Assembly: GCF_020911925.1 (NCBI RefSeq)
Contig: NZ_CP087134.1
Location: 4,030,001-4,094,000 of the forward strand
Origin: Flavobacterium cupriresistens
GTDB taxonomy: Bacteria; Bacteroidota; Bacteroidia; Flavobacteriales; Flavobacteriaceae
Length of the DNA: 64,000 bases
Reading direction: 5' to 3'
This document shows, piece by piece, positions 9,189 to 17,850 of the stretch (positions are counted from its first letter, which is position 1; each line of letters opens with the position of its first letter). The translations under genes were made by a program, and so were the position numbers. The notes beneath the pieces were generated by a model. That model worked only from the letters and a program-made list of their open reading frames with translations, was not told where the DNA came from and ran no database searches.

Positions 9189-9415
9189 AATTAATTCAAG
9201 TTGCTAGTGCTCTTATCTCTAAAATCGAACAAGTTAGTAGGATTGTCAAAAAAAGTCTCACGCAGATTTTAGCGGATTGAAATAAAAAAAATCCGCTTAA
9301 CCCGCAAAATCTGCATGAAAAACATCTTAACCTAATCACATTAAGTTAAAGCTGGAGTCTATTCAAATAGTAAGAGATTACAAAAGAATAATTGACCAGC
9401 AACTTGAATTAATTA
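9189..9415. mobile_element. 227-bp MITE-like element with 17-bp terminal inverted repeats
   Basis: AATTAATTCAAGTTGCT at 9189-9205 is the exact reverse complement of 9399-9415. Nested inside is a second inverted repeat (9261-9318; CGCAGATTTTAGCGGATT pairing with AATCCGC and AAAATCTGC), which resembles a dispersed flavobacterial repeat. The right terminus overlaps the TAA stop of the hydroxylase gene. No open frame is present inside. It could be a non-autonomous transposable element or a large stem-loop that shapes operon mRNA. Confidence 0.6.
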
Positions 9416-10744
9416 TAAAATTTCTTCGAAGGCATTCGATTTGATGGTCTCGGAAGCAGGAACTCCAAATTCCTGAAAAGCAATTTTGGTTTCTACGGCA
9501 TAGTGTTCAACACCCGTCATTTCTTTAATGATATACGAGTTGCGGTAACAAACCATTCCTAAATCCGGCGTCACAAACCCGTGTGTGTGCAATTCTGCAT
9601 TTTGAACAAAGATTTCTCCTCCGTTTTTGTCAATGCTGTAATTTCTGTTGGCATCAAAACGTCCTTTATCATCCCATTGGATTCTTGATGTAATTCCTTC
9701 AATAAAACGAGGCATTTTATACCCGTATCCTGTTGCCAGAACTAATGCATTTGTAGTATGACGGTATTTTCTATCCTGTTCGACCTGATGTAATTCGAGT
9801 TCAAAAGATGCTTTATCATCGTTGTAATCTGCTTTTACACAGGCCGCATTTGTTCTTAAATTGACATCAATTTCAGCAATCACTTTTTTGGCGTAAATCG
9901 TATCAAAAATCGTTTCAATTAAATCTTTGTTGATTCCTTTGTAAAGCAGCTTTTGATCTTTCAGCAGGTAATCTCTTTTTTCTGCCGGCAGGCTATAGAA
10001 ATAATCCACATATTCAGGAGAAGTCATTTCTAAAGTAAGTTTACTGTAATCCATCGGGAAGAAACGAGACGAACGTGTAATCCAGTTCAATTGATATCCG
10101 TAAACATCAATTTCCTGCAATAAATCATTAAATACTTCGGCAGCACTTTGTCCGCTTCCTAAAACGGTAATCGACTTTTGCTTTTGCAACGCTTCTTTAC
10201 TTTGAATATAGGCCGATGAATGAATTGCTTTGCCCTTAAGAGCTTCGCAAGATTTAGGAATATGTGGTGCGGTCCCTGTTCCGAAAACAAGTTTTTTTGT
10301 TTTATAAAAAGTAACTGCAGCCGTTTTAGTGCAAACGGTTTTTACAATATAAACCCCCAAGTTTTCATCATATTCGATCATTGAAACTTCTGTATTAAAA
10401 AATACATTCGGCAGTTTTTTAATCGCCCATTGACAGTACTGATTGTATTCGTTTCTTAACAGTAAAAAGTTTTCTCGAATATAGAACGAGTACATTTTTC
10501 CTTGCTCTTTTATATAATTTAAGAAACTAAACTGACTTGTTGGATCAGCAAGCGTTACTAGATCGGCCAAAAAAGGAATCTGTAGCGTTGTGTCCTGCAA
10601 AAGCATTCCAGGATGCCAGTTAAAAGATTCATTCTTGTCAAAAAACAAACCATCAAGATTCTCAATTGGAGCAGTCAGACAAGCCAGGCTCAGATTAAAA
10701 GGTCCAACACCAACAGCTATAAAGTCGTATATTTTATTTTCCAT
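9413..10744 (-). CDS. L-lysine N6-/diamine N-monooxygenase (IucD/SidA family)
   Basis: A 443-residue flavin-dependent N-hydroxylating monooxygenase. The FAD loop appears at the N-terminus (GVGPFNLSLA, residues 12-21) and the NADPH loop as VLGSGQSAAEVFNDLL near residue 195. The late ALVLATGYGYKMP carries the family's ATGY motif. It would hydroxylate the terminal amine of a diamine or lysine, the first committed step of a hydroxamate siderophore. It lies 8 bp after the PLP decarboxylase, which suggests decarboxylation first and hydroxylation of cadaverine or a related diamine second, as in desferrioxamine synthesis. The stop codon lies within the terminal repeat of the 227-bp element. Confidence 0.88.
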   Translation of the reverse strand: MENKIYDFIAVGVGPFNLSLACLTAPIENLDGLFFDKNESFNWHPGMLLQDTTLQIPFLADLVTLADPTSQFSFLNYIKEQGKMYSFYIRENFLLLRNEYNQYCQWAIKKLPNVFFNTEVSMIEYDENLGVYIVKTVCTKTAAVTFYKTKKLVFGTGTAPHIPKSCEALKGKAIHSSAYIQSKEALQKQKSITVLGSGQSAAEVFNDLLQEIDVYGYQLNWITRSSRFFPMDYSKLTLEMTSPEYVDYFYSLPAEKRDYLLKDQKLLYKGINKDLIETIFDTIYAKKVIAEIDVNLRTNAACVKADYNDDKASFELELHQVEQDRKYRHTTNALVLATGYGYKMPRFIEGITSRIQWDDKGRFDANRNYSIDKNGGEIFVQNAELHTHGFVTPDLGMVCYRNSYIIKEMTGVEHYAVETKIAFQEFGVPASETIKSNAFEEIL

Positions 10745-10752
10745 AAGGGGTA

Positions 10753-12285
10753 TTAATTTATCAATGTATATTCCTGACCGTGAGAAACGATTAAACCAAT
10801 AATTTCTTCAATATCGGCAGGAGTTGTAAGCGGGTTTAATAAGGTGAATTTTAAGAATACTTCGTTGTAAACTTTTGTACTTGTTATAATGGCTTTTCCT
10901 TCATTGAAAATAGCTTTACGGATGTAGCTGTTTAGACCACAGAACGATCCTTCCTCATTTTTCCAAGGGGTATAACGAAATACAACGGTGCTAATTTCGG
11001 GCTGGTGAATTATTTCAAAATCCTCTCTGTTTCTCAATAAGTTTGCGGTAAAAAGGGCATTGTCGATCGCCTTTTCCATGTAGGTACTCAATCCTTCCGT
11101 TCCAATTATTCTTAAGGTAAACCAAAGTTTCAACGCATCAAATCTGCGGGTCGTCTGTATTGATTTTTTAACCATGTTTGGAATCCCTTCGTCTTCCTGT
11201 TCTTTAGAGTTCAGGTAATCTGCATGGTATTTTATGTAATCCACATACGATTTGTCTCTCATGAAAAAACCACTTGAACTTACCGGCTGATAAAAAGTCT
11301 TGTGGTAATCTATCGTAACAGAATCTGAAAGTCCGATTCCTGCCAGTTTGTTTTTATATTTTTCACTAATCAATAGTCCTCCGCCATAAGCAGCGTCAAC
11401 GTGAAACCATAATTTGTTTTCTTTAGAAATTGCAGCAATTTCAGTTAAAGGATCAATTGAGCCAAAATCTGTAGTTCCCGCAGTACCAACAATTGCTATT
11501 GGTATATTCCCAAGGTCTTTCTGTTGTTGAATTACTTTTTTAAGTGCCTGGATATTCATTCTAAAATCAGTGTCAACCGCTACAGGAACCACAGCATTCT
11601 GACCTAATCCCAATAAACTCAAATTCTTTTTTAAGCTAAAATGACTTACCTCAGAGCACAACACTTTAAACTTTGAAGCATCAGCGGGAAGTCCATCCAT
11701 TTTAGGATCCATATTGTAATGCTTTTTTACATAATGATCTCTCGCCAAAAGTAATCCCATCAAATTTGACTGTGACCCTCCACTTGTAAAAATTCCATCA
11801 GCTCGCTCAGGATAACCTAATTTTTCAATGGTCCATTCTACCAGTTTCAATTCGATAAAAGTACCACCGGTACTTTGATCCCAAGTGTCCATTGACGAAT
11901 TTAAAGAAGATATAAATGCTTCTGCAACCAGTGTAGGTGTCAGAATCGGGCAATTTAAGTGTGCAATATATTTTGGATCATGAAAATGAATACAATCATT
12001 AAGATAAATATCTTTAAGTTCGTCTAAAACATATTCTAAACTTTTCCCTTGGTAATTATCTTCAAGTGCAATTGCATCAATCTTCTCTTTAATTGTAGCA
12101 ATACTTGTACCCGTAAAAGGCGTGTCTCTGCTCTCCAAATGTTTAGCAATTAATTTAATTGCCTTTTTCATACTCTTTTTATAAAGAGAAATGGATTTTT
12201 CATTATTAGAAAAAATATGTTTATTGTAGCTTTTTTCTAATACATTTTTTAACTGAATTGTTCTTATTTGCTCTCTTGCTTCCAT
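10753..12285 (-). CDS. PLP-dependent group II decarboxylase (siderophore-type lysine/diaminobutyrate decarboxylase)
   Basis: A 510-residue fold-type I decarboxylase. Visible PLP-site residues are SEVSHFS (His216, stacks on the cofactor), HVDAAYGG (Asp297) and DYHKTFY (Lys329, Schiff-base lysine). The family resembles DesA-type lysine decarboxylases and L-2,4-diaminobutyrate decarboxylases found in siderophore operons. It begins the minus-strand three-gene set with the hydroxylase and acyltransferase. A palindromic, Fur-box-like sequence sits 13-29 bp before the ATG. The exact amino-acid substrate is not determined from sequence; cadaverine supply is the simplest reading given the neighbours. 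Confidence 0.87.
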   Translation of the reverse strand: MEAREQIRTIQLKNVLEKSYNKHIFSNNEKSISLYKKSMKKAIKLIAKHLESRDTPFTGTSIATIKEKIDAIALEDNYQGKSLEYVLDELKDIYLNDCIHFHDPKYIAHLNCPILTPTLVAEAFISSLNSSMDTWDQSTGGTFIELKLVEWTIEKLGYPERADGIFTSGGSQSNLMGLLLARDHYVKKHYNMDPKMDGLPADASKFKVLCSEVSHFSLKKNLSLLGLGQNAVVPVAVDTDFRMNIQALKKVIQQQKDLGNIPIAIVGTAGTTDFGSIDPLTEIAAISKENKLWFHVDAAYGGGLLISEKYKNKLAGIGLSDSVTIDYHKTFYQPVSSSGFFMRDKSYVDYIKYHADYLNSKEQEDEGIPNMVKKSIQTTRRFDALKLWFTLRIIGTEGLSTYMEKAIDNALFTANLLRNREDFEIIHQPEISTVVFRYTPWKNEEGSFCGLNSYIRKAIFNEGKAIITSTKVYNEVFLKFTLLNPLTTPADIEEIIGLIVSHGQEYTLIN

Positions 12286-12297
12286 TGGTTTATTTTA

Positions 12298-12314
12298 TTT
12301 AGATTCATTCTAAA
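12298..12314. promoter_or_regulatory. putative iron-regulator (Fur-like) operator
   Basis: TTTAGATTCATTCTAAA is an imperfect palindrome with 6-bp arms (TTTAGA/TCTAAA), placed immediately upstream of the siderophore decarboxylase ATG. Its position and AT-rich palindromic form suggest Fur control. This is inference from the context; no flavobacterial Fur consensus was tested. Confidence 0.45.
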
Positions 12315-12458
12315 GAATAGTTTTTAGCAAAAGTATAGCCCATAAAAAACAAAGTCAATACTACACCGAGAGTAAATAAAACTCCCCAAAAGGGGTACTT
12401 GGTCTACCATACCTGTAGTAGGAAATAACTAATAAAAGTTATTAAATTTGAATGAAAA

Positions 12459-13085
12459 TTATATCATTTTATTATCAATAGCATATAAAATCAACTCTGG
12501 GGTGGTATGTCTCCCTGTTTTTTTCATAATATTTTTCCGATGTGTTCTAAAGGTGTGTATGCTTATAAAAAAGAGCGATGCTATACTTTTTCCATCACTG
12601 CCTTTAGCAATCTGTTGTAAGATTTCATGCTCTCTAAAAGTAAGTTTCTCGTTTACATCTGAAGGGGGTACAACGAGTACATCAATAAGTGAATTCAATG
12701 TTTTTGGACATAGGTAACGCTCTCCGTTTTCAATCTTATAAAGTGCATCAAAAATGGTTTGTTCCTGACAATCTTTGGAAATAAATCCATCAATTCTTTC
12801 TTGTAGAAAAGTATTTACGTTTTGTTTATTCTTAAAGTAGGATAAAATTATAATCTTACAATCCGGAAAGTTGGCACGCAGCTGTCTAAAATCATCTTCA
12901 TAGAATAAAAAAATATTATTGGGATCTATAATCAGACACTCTACTTTATTCCGCTCCAAATGACTAAGTAACTGATCTTTAGAATTTACCAACGTTAAAC
13001 TTGCCTTTTTAACAAATTTCTTTAGTGTATATTTCAGTCCGATTATATGTAGGTTTTCGGAATCAGCAATAAGAAAATTTTTCAT
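12459..13085 (-). CDS. NarL/FixJ-type response regulator (LuxR-family HTH)
   Basis: A 208-residue two-domain protein. The receiver-like domain (1-~115) shows Asp8, a candidate phosphoacceptor Asp54 (CLIIDPNN) and Lys104 (FISKDC). The C-terminal LuxR HTH (~145-205) reads LTFREHEILQQIAKGSDGKS and then SIHTFRTHRKNIMKKTG, the typical GerE-type recognition helix. No histidine kinase is beside it, so it is an orphan in this window. It lies 173 bp upstream of the siderophore decarboxylase in the same orientation and may control that operon, but it could equally be regulated elsewhere. The space between the two genes contains the palindrome at 12298-12314. Confidence 0.85.
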   Translation of the reverse strand: MKNFLIADSENLHIIGLKYTLKKFVKKASLTLVNSKDQLLSHLERNKVECLIIDPNNIFLFYEDDFRQLRANFPDCKIIILSYFKNKQNVNTFLQERIDGFISKDCQEQTIFDALYKIENGERYLCPKTLNSLIDVLVVPPSDVNEKLTFREHEILQQIAKGSDGKSIASLFFISIHTFRTHRKNIMKKTGRHTTPELILYAIDNKMI

Positions 13086-13308
13086 TAGTTGTGTTTATCT
13101 AGAATTGGTCTAAACAAAAATAAGAAAATAATTCCATACTACTGTATTAAATTATTTGCAGTTATACTACTAAAAGAAAGAAACTGAGTACAAAATAAGA
13201 CTTCTGTCTTAGAATAAGAAAGTCATTTTTAACTTACAGGATCATAAAGAGTAACTTAAAAGATGGTCTTTCTACTTTACACTGCCTATAACTAATCTAA
13301 ATAAATAC

Positions 13309-13316
13309 TAAATTTG
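13309..13316 (+). promoter_or_regulatory. candidate -7 promoter box for the PepSY gene
   Basis: TAAATTTG fits the Bacteroidota -7 consensus TAnnTTTG and lies 90 bp before the ATG at 13406. A TTG at the usual -33 distance is not present, so the call is weak. Nothing else is seen in the 320-bp divergent gap 13086-13405 beyond AT-rich leader sequence for both genes. Confidence 0.35.
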
Positions 13317-13405
13317 CGCGCAAAACAGTACGAATCAAATTAAGATGTTACCACTTGTGATTGAAAGATTACATCGCTGCATTACATCTTCACCATTGAA
13401 AACAC

Positions 13406-14506
13406 ATGAATAAAAAAATTAAAAAAAGTATCGGTTGGTTACACCTTTGGTTGGGTCTTGGATCAGGGCTTATCGTATTTATTGTTGCTCTTACAGGAAG
13501 TTTACTCGTTTTTGAAAAGGAAATTGATCAGTTCCTAAATCCCGAATTTTATACCGTCAGCACTATTGGTTCCACCAAAAAAACCTTGGATTATTGTACT
13601 GCGGTTTTAGAAAAAGATTATTCAGTAAAAAAAATAAGCCGTATTAGTACCTATAATGATCCTATGCGGACCATTGTAATTGTTGGAAAAAATAAAGATA
13701 AAGAAGCACAAATATTCTCTATGGATCCTTATACAGGAAAAGTGCTTGGAACGGTATTACAAAAAAACCGGTTTTACTCCATTGTTTTATCGCTGCACCG
13801 ACAATTACTTCTTGATGATGTTGGAGAAATGATCACGGGTATTTCTTGTCTGATTTTCGTTTTTATGCTGATCTCAGGTCTTATACTTTGGTGGCCTAAA
13901 AAAATGAAAAATCTAAAACAACGATTAACGGTTAAATGGAGTGCGTCATTTAAAAGAGTCAACTGGGACTTTCACTCTACCTTTGGTTTTTATAGTTTTC
14001 TGGTCTTACTAATCATTTCTTTGACGGGTCTGACATGGTCTTTTAAATGGTTCGAAAGTGGGATGTATTTTCTGGCTGACGGTGCTATAAAAAAGGCTTC
14101 TCCGAAAGTAGAAAACCCGACAAAAATAGACCCAAAACTGGATCAGACCAGCTTTTATCAAAATCTATACAGAAAGACCGACAGTATTTTTCCATATAAA
14201 GGAAATATTCAAATCAGAATGCCGTCAGACACCATAAACAGTATATTGGTACTAAAAGAATATGCGGATATCAGTATTCCAAATCAATCCAGTGCGGTCT
14301 ATTTTGATAAATACACCAGTAAAAATATCGAAACCAGACCTTATGAATCTTTTAGCAATGGAGACCGGGTAAGACGTCTTATATACCCGATTCATACAGG
14401 AAGTATTTATGGGTATCCAACTAAAATAATTGCTTTTCTGGTAACCCTTTTCGCCCTGACACTGCCTATTTCGGGTTTAATTATCTGGTTAGGAAGGAAG
14501 AAGTAG
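13406..14506 (+). CDS. PepSY-associated transmembrane protein (iron-uptake reductase-like)
   Basis: A 366-residue inner-membrane protein with about four membrane segments: residues ~10-35 (WLHLWLGLGSGLIVFIVAL), ~140-160, ~190-215 and ~340-362. Histidines characteristic of PepSY-TM proteins are visible in GWLHLW, LSLHRQLLL, DFHSTFGF and YPIHTGS, and may bind haem. A soluble PepSY-like part lies between the first two segments and another before the last. Family members accompany TonB siderophore receptors and are thought to reduce ferric siderophores or work in the periplasm. It is transcribed divergently from the response regulator and fits the adjoining siderophore genes. Confidence 0.85.
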   Translation: MNKKIKKSIGWLHLWLGLGSGLIVFIVALTGSLLVFEKEIDQFLNPEFYTVSTIGSTKKTLDYCTAVLEKDYSVKKISRISTYNDPMRTIVIVGKNKDKEAQIFSMDPYTGKVLGTVLQKNRFYSIVLSLHRQLLLDDVGEMITGISCLIFVFMLISGLILWWPKKMKNLKQRLTVKWSASFKRVNWDFHSTFGFYSFLVLLIISLTGLTWSFKWFESGMYFLADGAIKKASPKVENPTKIDPKLDQTSFYQNLYRKTDSIFPYKGNIQIRMPSDTINSILVLKEYADISIPNQSSAVYFDKYTSKNIETRPYESFSNGDRVRRLIYPIHTGSIYGYPTKIIAFLVTLFALTLPISGLIIWLGRKK

Positions 14507-14519
14507 TTCTCAGTCTCGA

Positions 14520-14614
14520 GTTTCAAGTTTCATGTTTCAAGTTTCATGTTTCAAGTTTTAATCACAGTCGCGGTTTGCTTTCGCATACGAAACGTGAAAC
14601 TTGAAACCTGAAAC
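14520..14614. repeat. short direct/inverted repeat cluster between convergent genes
   Basis: The unit GTTTCAAGTTTCAT recurs on the left half, and its complement (GAAACTTGAAACCTGAAAC) appears on the right half, so transcripts from both sides could fold into a large hairpin. It lies between the ends of two convergent genes (14506 and 14625) and may serve as a bidirectional transcription stop. Confidence 0.6.
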
Positions 14615-14624
14615 ATAAGGCCAT

Positions 14625-16550
14625 CTACTTCTGCAAAATAATAAACTCACTTCTTCGATTCAGCTGGTGTTCTTTTTCTGAGCATTTAACTCCGTCTTTG
14701 CAATCGTTAACGGGTTCACTTTCACCATAACCGCGGCCTGATAATCTGCTTGGGTCAATGTTTCCTTTTTTGACAATATATTGTATGGTTGCTTTATTGC
14801 GTTTGTTAGACAAACTTAAATTGTATTTATAAGGTGCACGGCTATCGGTATGCGAACGGACATCAATTTTTAAATCAGGAAATTTCTGCAGGGCATCGAT
14901 TACTTTTTGCAGTTCTATTTCTGCATCTTTTCGAATATTCCATTTGTCTAAGTTAAAATAAATCGGGTCTAATTTTAGTACTTGTCCTAAGTCAGTACCG
15001 GTCACAAAATCACCTTTTTGCATCAATATATTTTGATTTATGATCCCTTCAGGAACCGTACCTGTAGTCAATACCAATTCTACGGGGGTATAATATATTT
15101 TTTCTGAACGCACTAAATAAATTTTATTACAGTCTAACAGGTCTGGAAAAGTGTAGCTACCGTCTAATCCGCTAGTGGTTTCTGCTATTATTTCTCCGTT
15201 TTCTGTTAGTAATTTCATATGGGCTCCTGCAATTATCATTTGAGTTTTACTGTCTAATACTACTCCATTTAAATATTGGGTACATTTAAGAATAAGTGGT
15301 TTAATTTGTTTTAAACTATAAATCTCATCATTCTGAGAGTTCTCCCGATTGGAAGCCACGTAACCCTCTCCTGCTTTGTTGATAATAAAAGTAAAATCGT
15401 CCAGTTGACCGTTTATCGGTTCTCCGAGATTAAAGATGGGATCAAAGCTTCCGTCTGCGTTCATTTGAGAAACAAAAACATCTAACCCTCCAAGTCCCTC
15501 ATGACCGTCTGAGGCAAAGAATAATTTATTATCCGGAGCCATAAACGGAAAGGTATCTCTTCCTTCTGAATTAATTTCTTTTCCCAGGTTTATTATCTTT
15601 CCAAAAGTGTCTCCTGTGATCGCTACTTTGTACAAATCAGATTGTCCGTAACCGCCTGGCATATCAGATGCAAAATAAAGCGTTTTATCGTCAGTACTAA
15701 GTGAAGGGTGTGCTACCGAATATTGATTGGAGTTAAAGGGTAATTCTTCAATAACCCATTTTTTATTCTTTTTATGTCCACGGTATAATTTTAATCGGTT
15801 TAAACCATTGTCATCTTCGGCATAAACTTTATTCAGATAGTTGTTTCTTGTAAAATAAATCGTATTGCCGTCTTTAGTAAAAGCAGCGGTTGATTCATGG
15901 TATTTAGAATTAATTTCTTTAGAGAAAAAATGTACTTTTTCCTTTTTGTCTTTATCTACCCGATATAAATCTGAAAAAGGTTGATCGTTCCAAGTATGAA
16001 CGTTTTTTTCAAAGGTACGATACACTCTATTGGAGGCGAAAACAAGGGTGTCTCCATAAAAAGAGGGTGCAAAATCGGAGTATTTATCATTGAAATCAAC
16101 CTTTTCCATCGTAAACCTTCCGGACTGCAAACCAATTTCTTTCAGATAATCTCTTTTAGCATTAAACTCCGCGGCTCTAAAATCGTTTCCTTTGATTTTA
16201 TAGAATTTATCCATCATTACGTCTGATTCCGTATAAGCTTTTATTGATTTTAAAGATAAAGCGTAACGATACAAATACTCAGGAGGGGCATTATTTTCTG
16301 ACTTTAAATAGAGACCATACCATTTTGACGCACTTTCATAATCTGATATGTAATAATAGGAATCTCCCAGTTTTTGTAATAATTCGGGTGAGGCATTTCC
16401 TTTGTTCGCTACTCTTAAATAATACTCGCGCGCATTGATAAAGGAGTATTGATCGTATTCTTTATTCCCTTTTTCTGAGATTTGATTCTGACCGTATCCA
16501 AAAAATGTCACTAAAAACAGGCTCGAAATAAGATATAAATATTTTTTCAT
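14625..16550 (-). CDS. OmpA-family protein with TPR and PD40 repeats (T9SS accessory)
   Basis: A 641-residue envelope protein: signal peptide (1-20), a TPR-like part (~22-130, YDQYSFINAREYYLRVANKG), WD40-like PD40 repeats (~160-400, with LYFASDMPGGYGQSDLYKV and LFFASDGHEGLGGLDVFV), a carboxypeptidase-regulatory-like domain (~425-505) and an OmpA peptidoglycan-binding domain (~525-641). The OmpA domain contains DVRSHTDSRA and LSLSNKRNKATI, the residues that contact peptidoglycan. Proteins of this layout commonly follow SprF and giant adhesin genes. It probably anchors the secretion or adhesin complex to the cell wall. It starts 22 bp after the sprF-like gene, so co-transcription is likely. Confidence 0.9.
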   Translation of the reverse strand: MKKYLYLISSLFLVTFFGYGQNQISEKGNKEYDQYSFINAREYYLRVANKGNASPELLQKLGDSYYYISDYESASKWYGLYLKSENNAPPEYLYRYALSLKSIKAYTESDVMMDKFYKIKGNDFRAAEFNAKRDYLKEIGLQSGRFTMEKVDFNDKYSDFAPSFYGDTLVFASNRVYRTFEKNVHTWNDQPFSDLYRVDKDKKEKVHFFSKEINSKYHESTAAFTKDGNTIYFTRNNYLNKVYAEDDNGLNRLKLYRGHKKNKKWVIEELPFNSNQYSVAHPSLSTDDKTLYFASDMPGGYGQSDLYKVAITGDTFGKIINLGKEINSEGRDTFPFMAPDNKLFFASDGHEGLGGLDVFVSQMNADGSFDPIFNLGEPINGQLDDFTFIINKAGEGYVASNRENSQNDEIYSLKQIKPLILKCTQYLNGVVLDSKTQMIIAGAHMKLLTENGEIIAETTSGLDGSYTFPDLLDCNKIYLVRSEKIYYTPVELVLTTGTVPEGIINQNILMQKGDFVTGTDLGQVLKLDPIYFNLDKWNIRKDAEIELQKVIDALQKFPDLKIDVRSHTDSRAPYKYNLSLSNKRNKATIQYIVKKGNIDPSRLSGRGYGESEPVNDCKDGVKCSEKEHQLNRRSEFIILQK

Positions 16551-16572
16551 ATTTGATTTGCTTTAAGTTAAA

Positions 16573-17505
16573 TTAAAAGAAACGTGGTGATAGTATTTTT
16601 TTTCTCAGATTGAAAAGTTCAAATCGAATGAAAATCTCGTGAGATCCGCTATTGTAACGACTCAGTTCTGTAGTTTCCCAATCATAGGCATAACCGACCA
16701 TAAATTTATCTGAGATTTGAAATCCTGCCAGGGCACTCACCGCCGCATCCCAGCGGTAGGCTGCTCCTAATGTTAGTTTTTCATTGAATAAAAAATTCGC
16801 AGAAACATCAACTGATAATGGAGCACCGCTAACGGCTTTTACCAATAATGCCGGTTTTAATTTCAGGAAATAATTCAAATCAAAAACATAACCTGTTATA
16901 AAATACATATGGGTACGTTCATTGGCTGTACTGTTTATGTTGGAATTGTAGTGTTTCGTCTCTAATAGATTTGGAGAACTTAATCCGGCATAAAATTTAT
17001 CGGTGTAATAAAAAGCTCCTACTCCAATTTGTGGCGAAAATCTATTTTCTATATTGTATTGAATATTCGGATCCGTCGGGTCTAATGCCCCTGTATTGGC
17101 CCTTGAAAAATCAACACTCAATAAATTAAAACCGGCATTTACTCCCAACGAAAGTGTCTTTCCATCGGCGACAGGAATTTGATAGCTAAAAGCTCCATTC
17201 GCATTTGTTTCGTCTGATATAAAGATCTTGTCACTGACAATCGAAAACCCAAGACCTACTCTATCCCCAACAGGGCTATGAATTGAAAAATTCAAAGTCT
17301 CAGGTGCGCCATCTAATCCTACCCATTGATTGCGGTACAACGCTAATATACTTAACATGTCTCTGGTTCCGGTATACGCCGAATTTATGGTCATTGTATT
17401 GTACATATATTGCGTATACTGAGAGTCTTGCTGTGCTCTACTGCCTACTGTTGTGAATAAACTCAACAACATCATTATCCCTATATATGATTTGGTAATT
17501 TTCAT
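16573..17505 (-). CDS. PorP/SprF-family type IX secretion membrane protein
   Basis: A 310-residue outer-membrane protein with a signal peptide (1-25, ending SRA) followed by the family hallmark QDSQYTQYMYNTMTINSAYTG and RNQWVGLDGAPETLNFSIHS. The remainder is an alternating, aromatic-rich barrel ending in EIFIRFELFNLRKKILSPRFF. SprF-like proteins are needed for secretion and surface attachment of cognate adhesins carrying type B C-terminal domains. The giant adhesin just upstream (34 bp) has such a domain, so this is almost certainly its dedicated partner. Confidence 0.94.
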   Translation of the reverse strand: MKITKSYIGIMMLLSLFTTVGSRAQQDSQYTQYMYNTMTINSAYTGTRDMLSILALYRNQWVGLDGAPETLNFSIHSPVGDRVGLGFSIVSDKIFISDETNANGAFSYQIPVADGKTLSLGVNAGFNLLSVDFSRANTGALDPTDPNIQYNIENRFSPQIGVGAFYYTDKFYAGLSSPNLLETKHYNSNINSTANERTHMYFITGYVFDLNYFLKLKPALLVKAVSGAPLSVDVSANFLFNEKLTLGAAYRWDAAVSALAGFQISDKFMVGYAYDWETTELSRYNSGSHEIFIRFELFNLRKKILSPRFF

Positions 17506-17539
17506 TTAGTTAGATTTTTATATTAAATAAATCAGGCTT

Positions 17540-17850
17540 TTAGTCAGGCATAACATATAATGGTCCTGCCATATCGTGCGATTCTCCAAACTCATCTACA
17601 TAATGCAGTACATAATAATAGGTACCGGTTGGTAGTTTTTTATTTCTGTCGATTGTCACACGTCCATCTGAATAACCTTCAAACAATGCTCCTCTGGATC
17701 CGTATCCATCTGCTCCAAATACTTTTATACCCCATCGGTTATAAATTTCTACCGTATTATTAGGATACAGTTCAAGACCTGGAATTATCCATTTGTCATT
17801 GTGGCCGTCTCCACCAGGAGTTATGATATCCGGAATGATTAATTTCACTC
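17540..17850 (-). other. type B T9SS sorting domain of the giant adhesin
   Basis: The last ~100 residues carry the conserved strand pattern of the gliding-motility type B C-terminal domain: TPGGDGHND, an EIYNRWG-like core, a basic [13 protein letters not shown] turn and a hydrophobic C-terminal strand. This domain directs export through the type IX system and depends on a PorP/SprF-like protein, encoded next door. Confidence 0.92.

Noticed and set aside
12403..13150. Similar CCATAC...TGTA words upstream of the decarboxylase and of the response regulator
   Set aside because: Order and spacing of the half-words differ, and the match is too short to call a shared regulator site.
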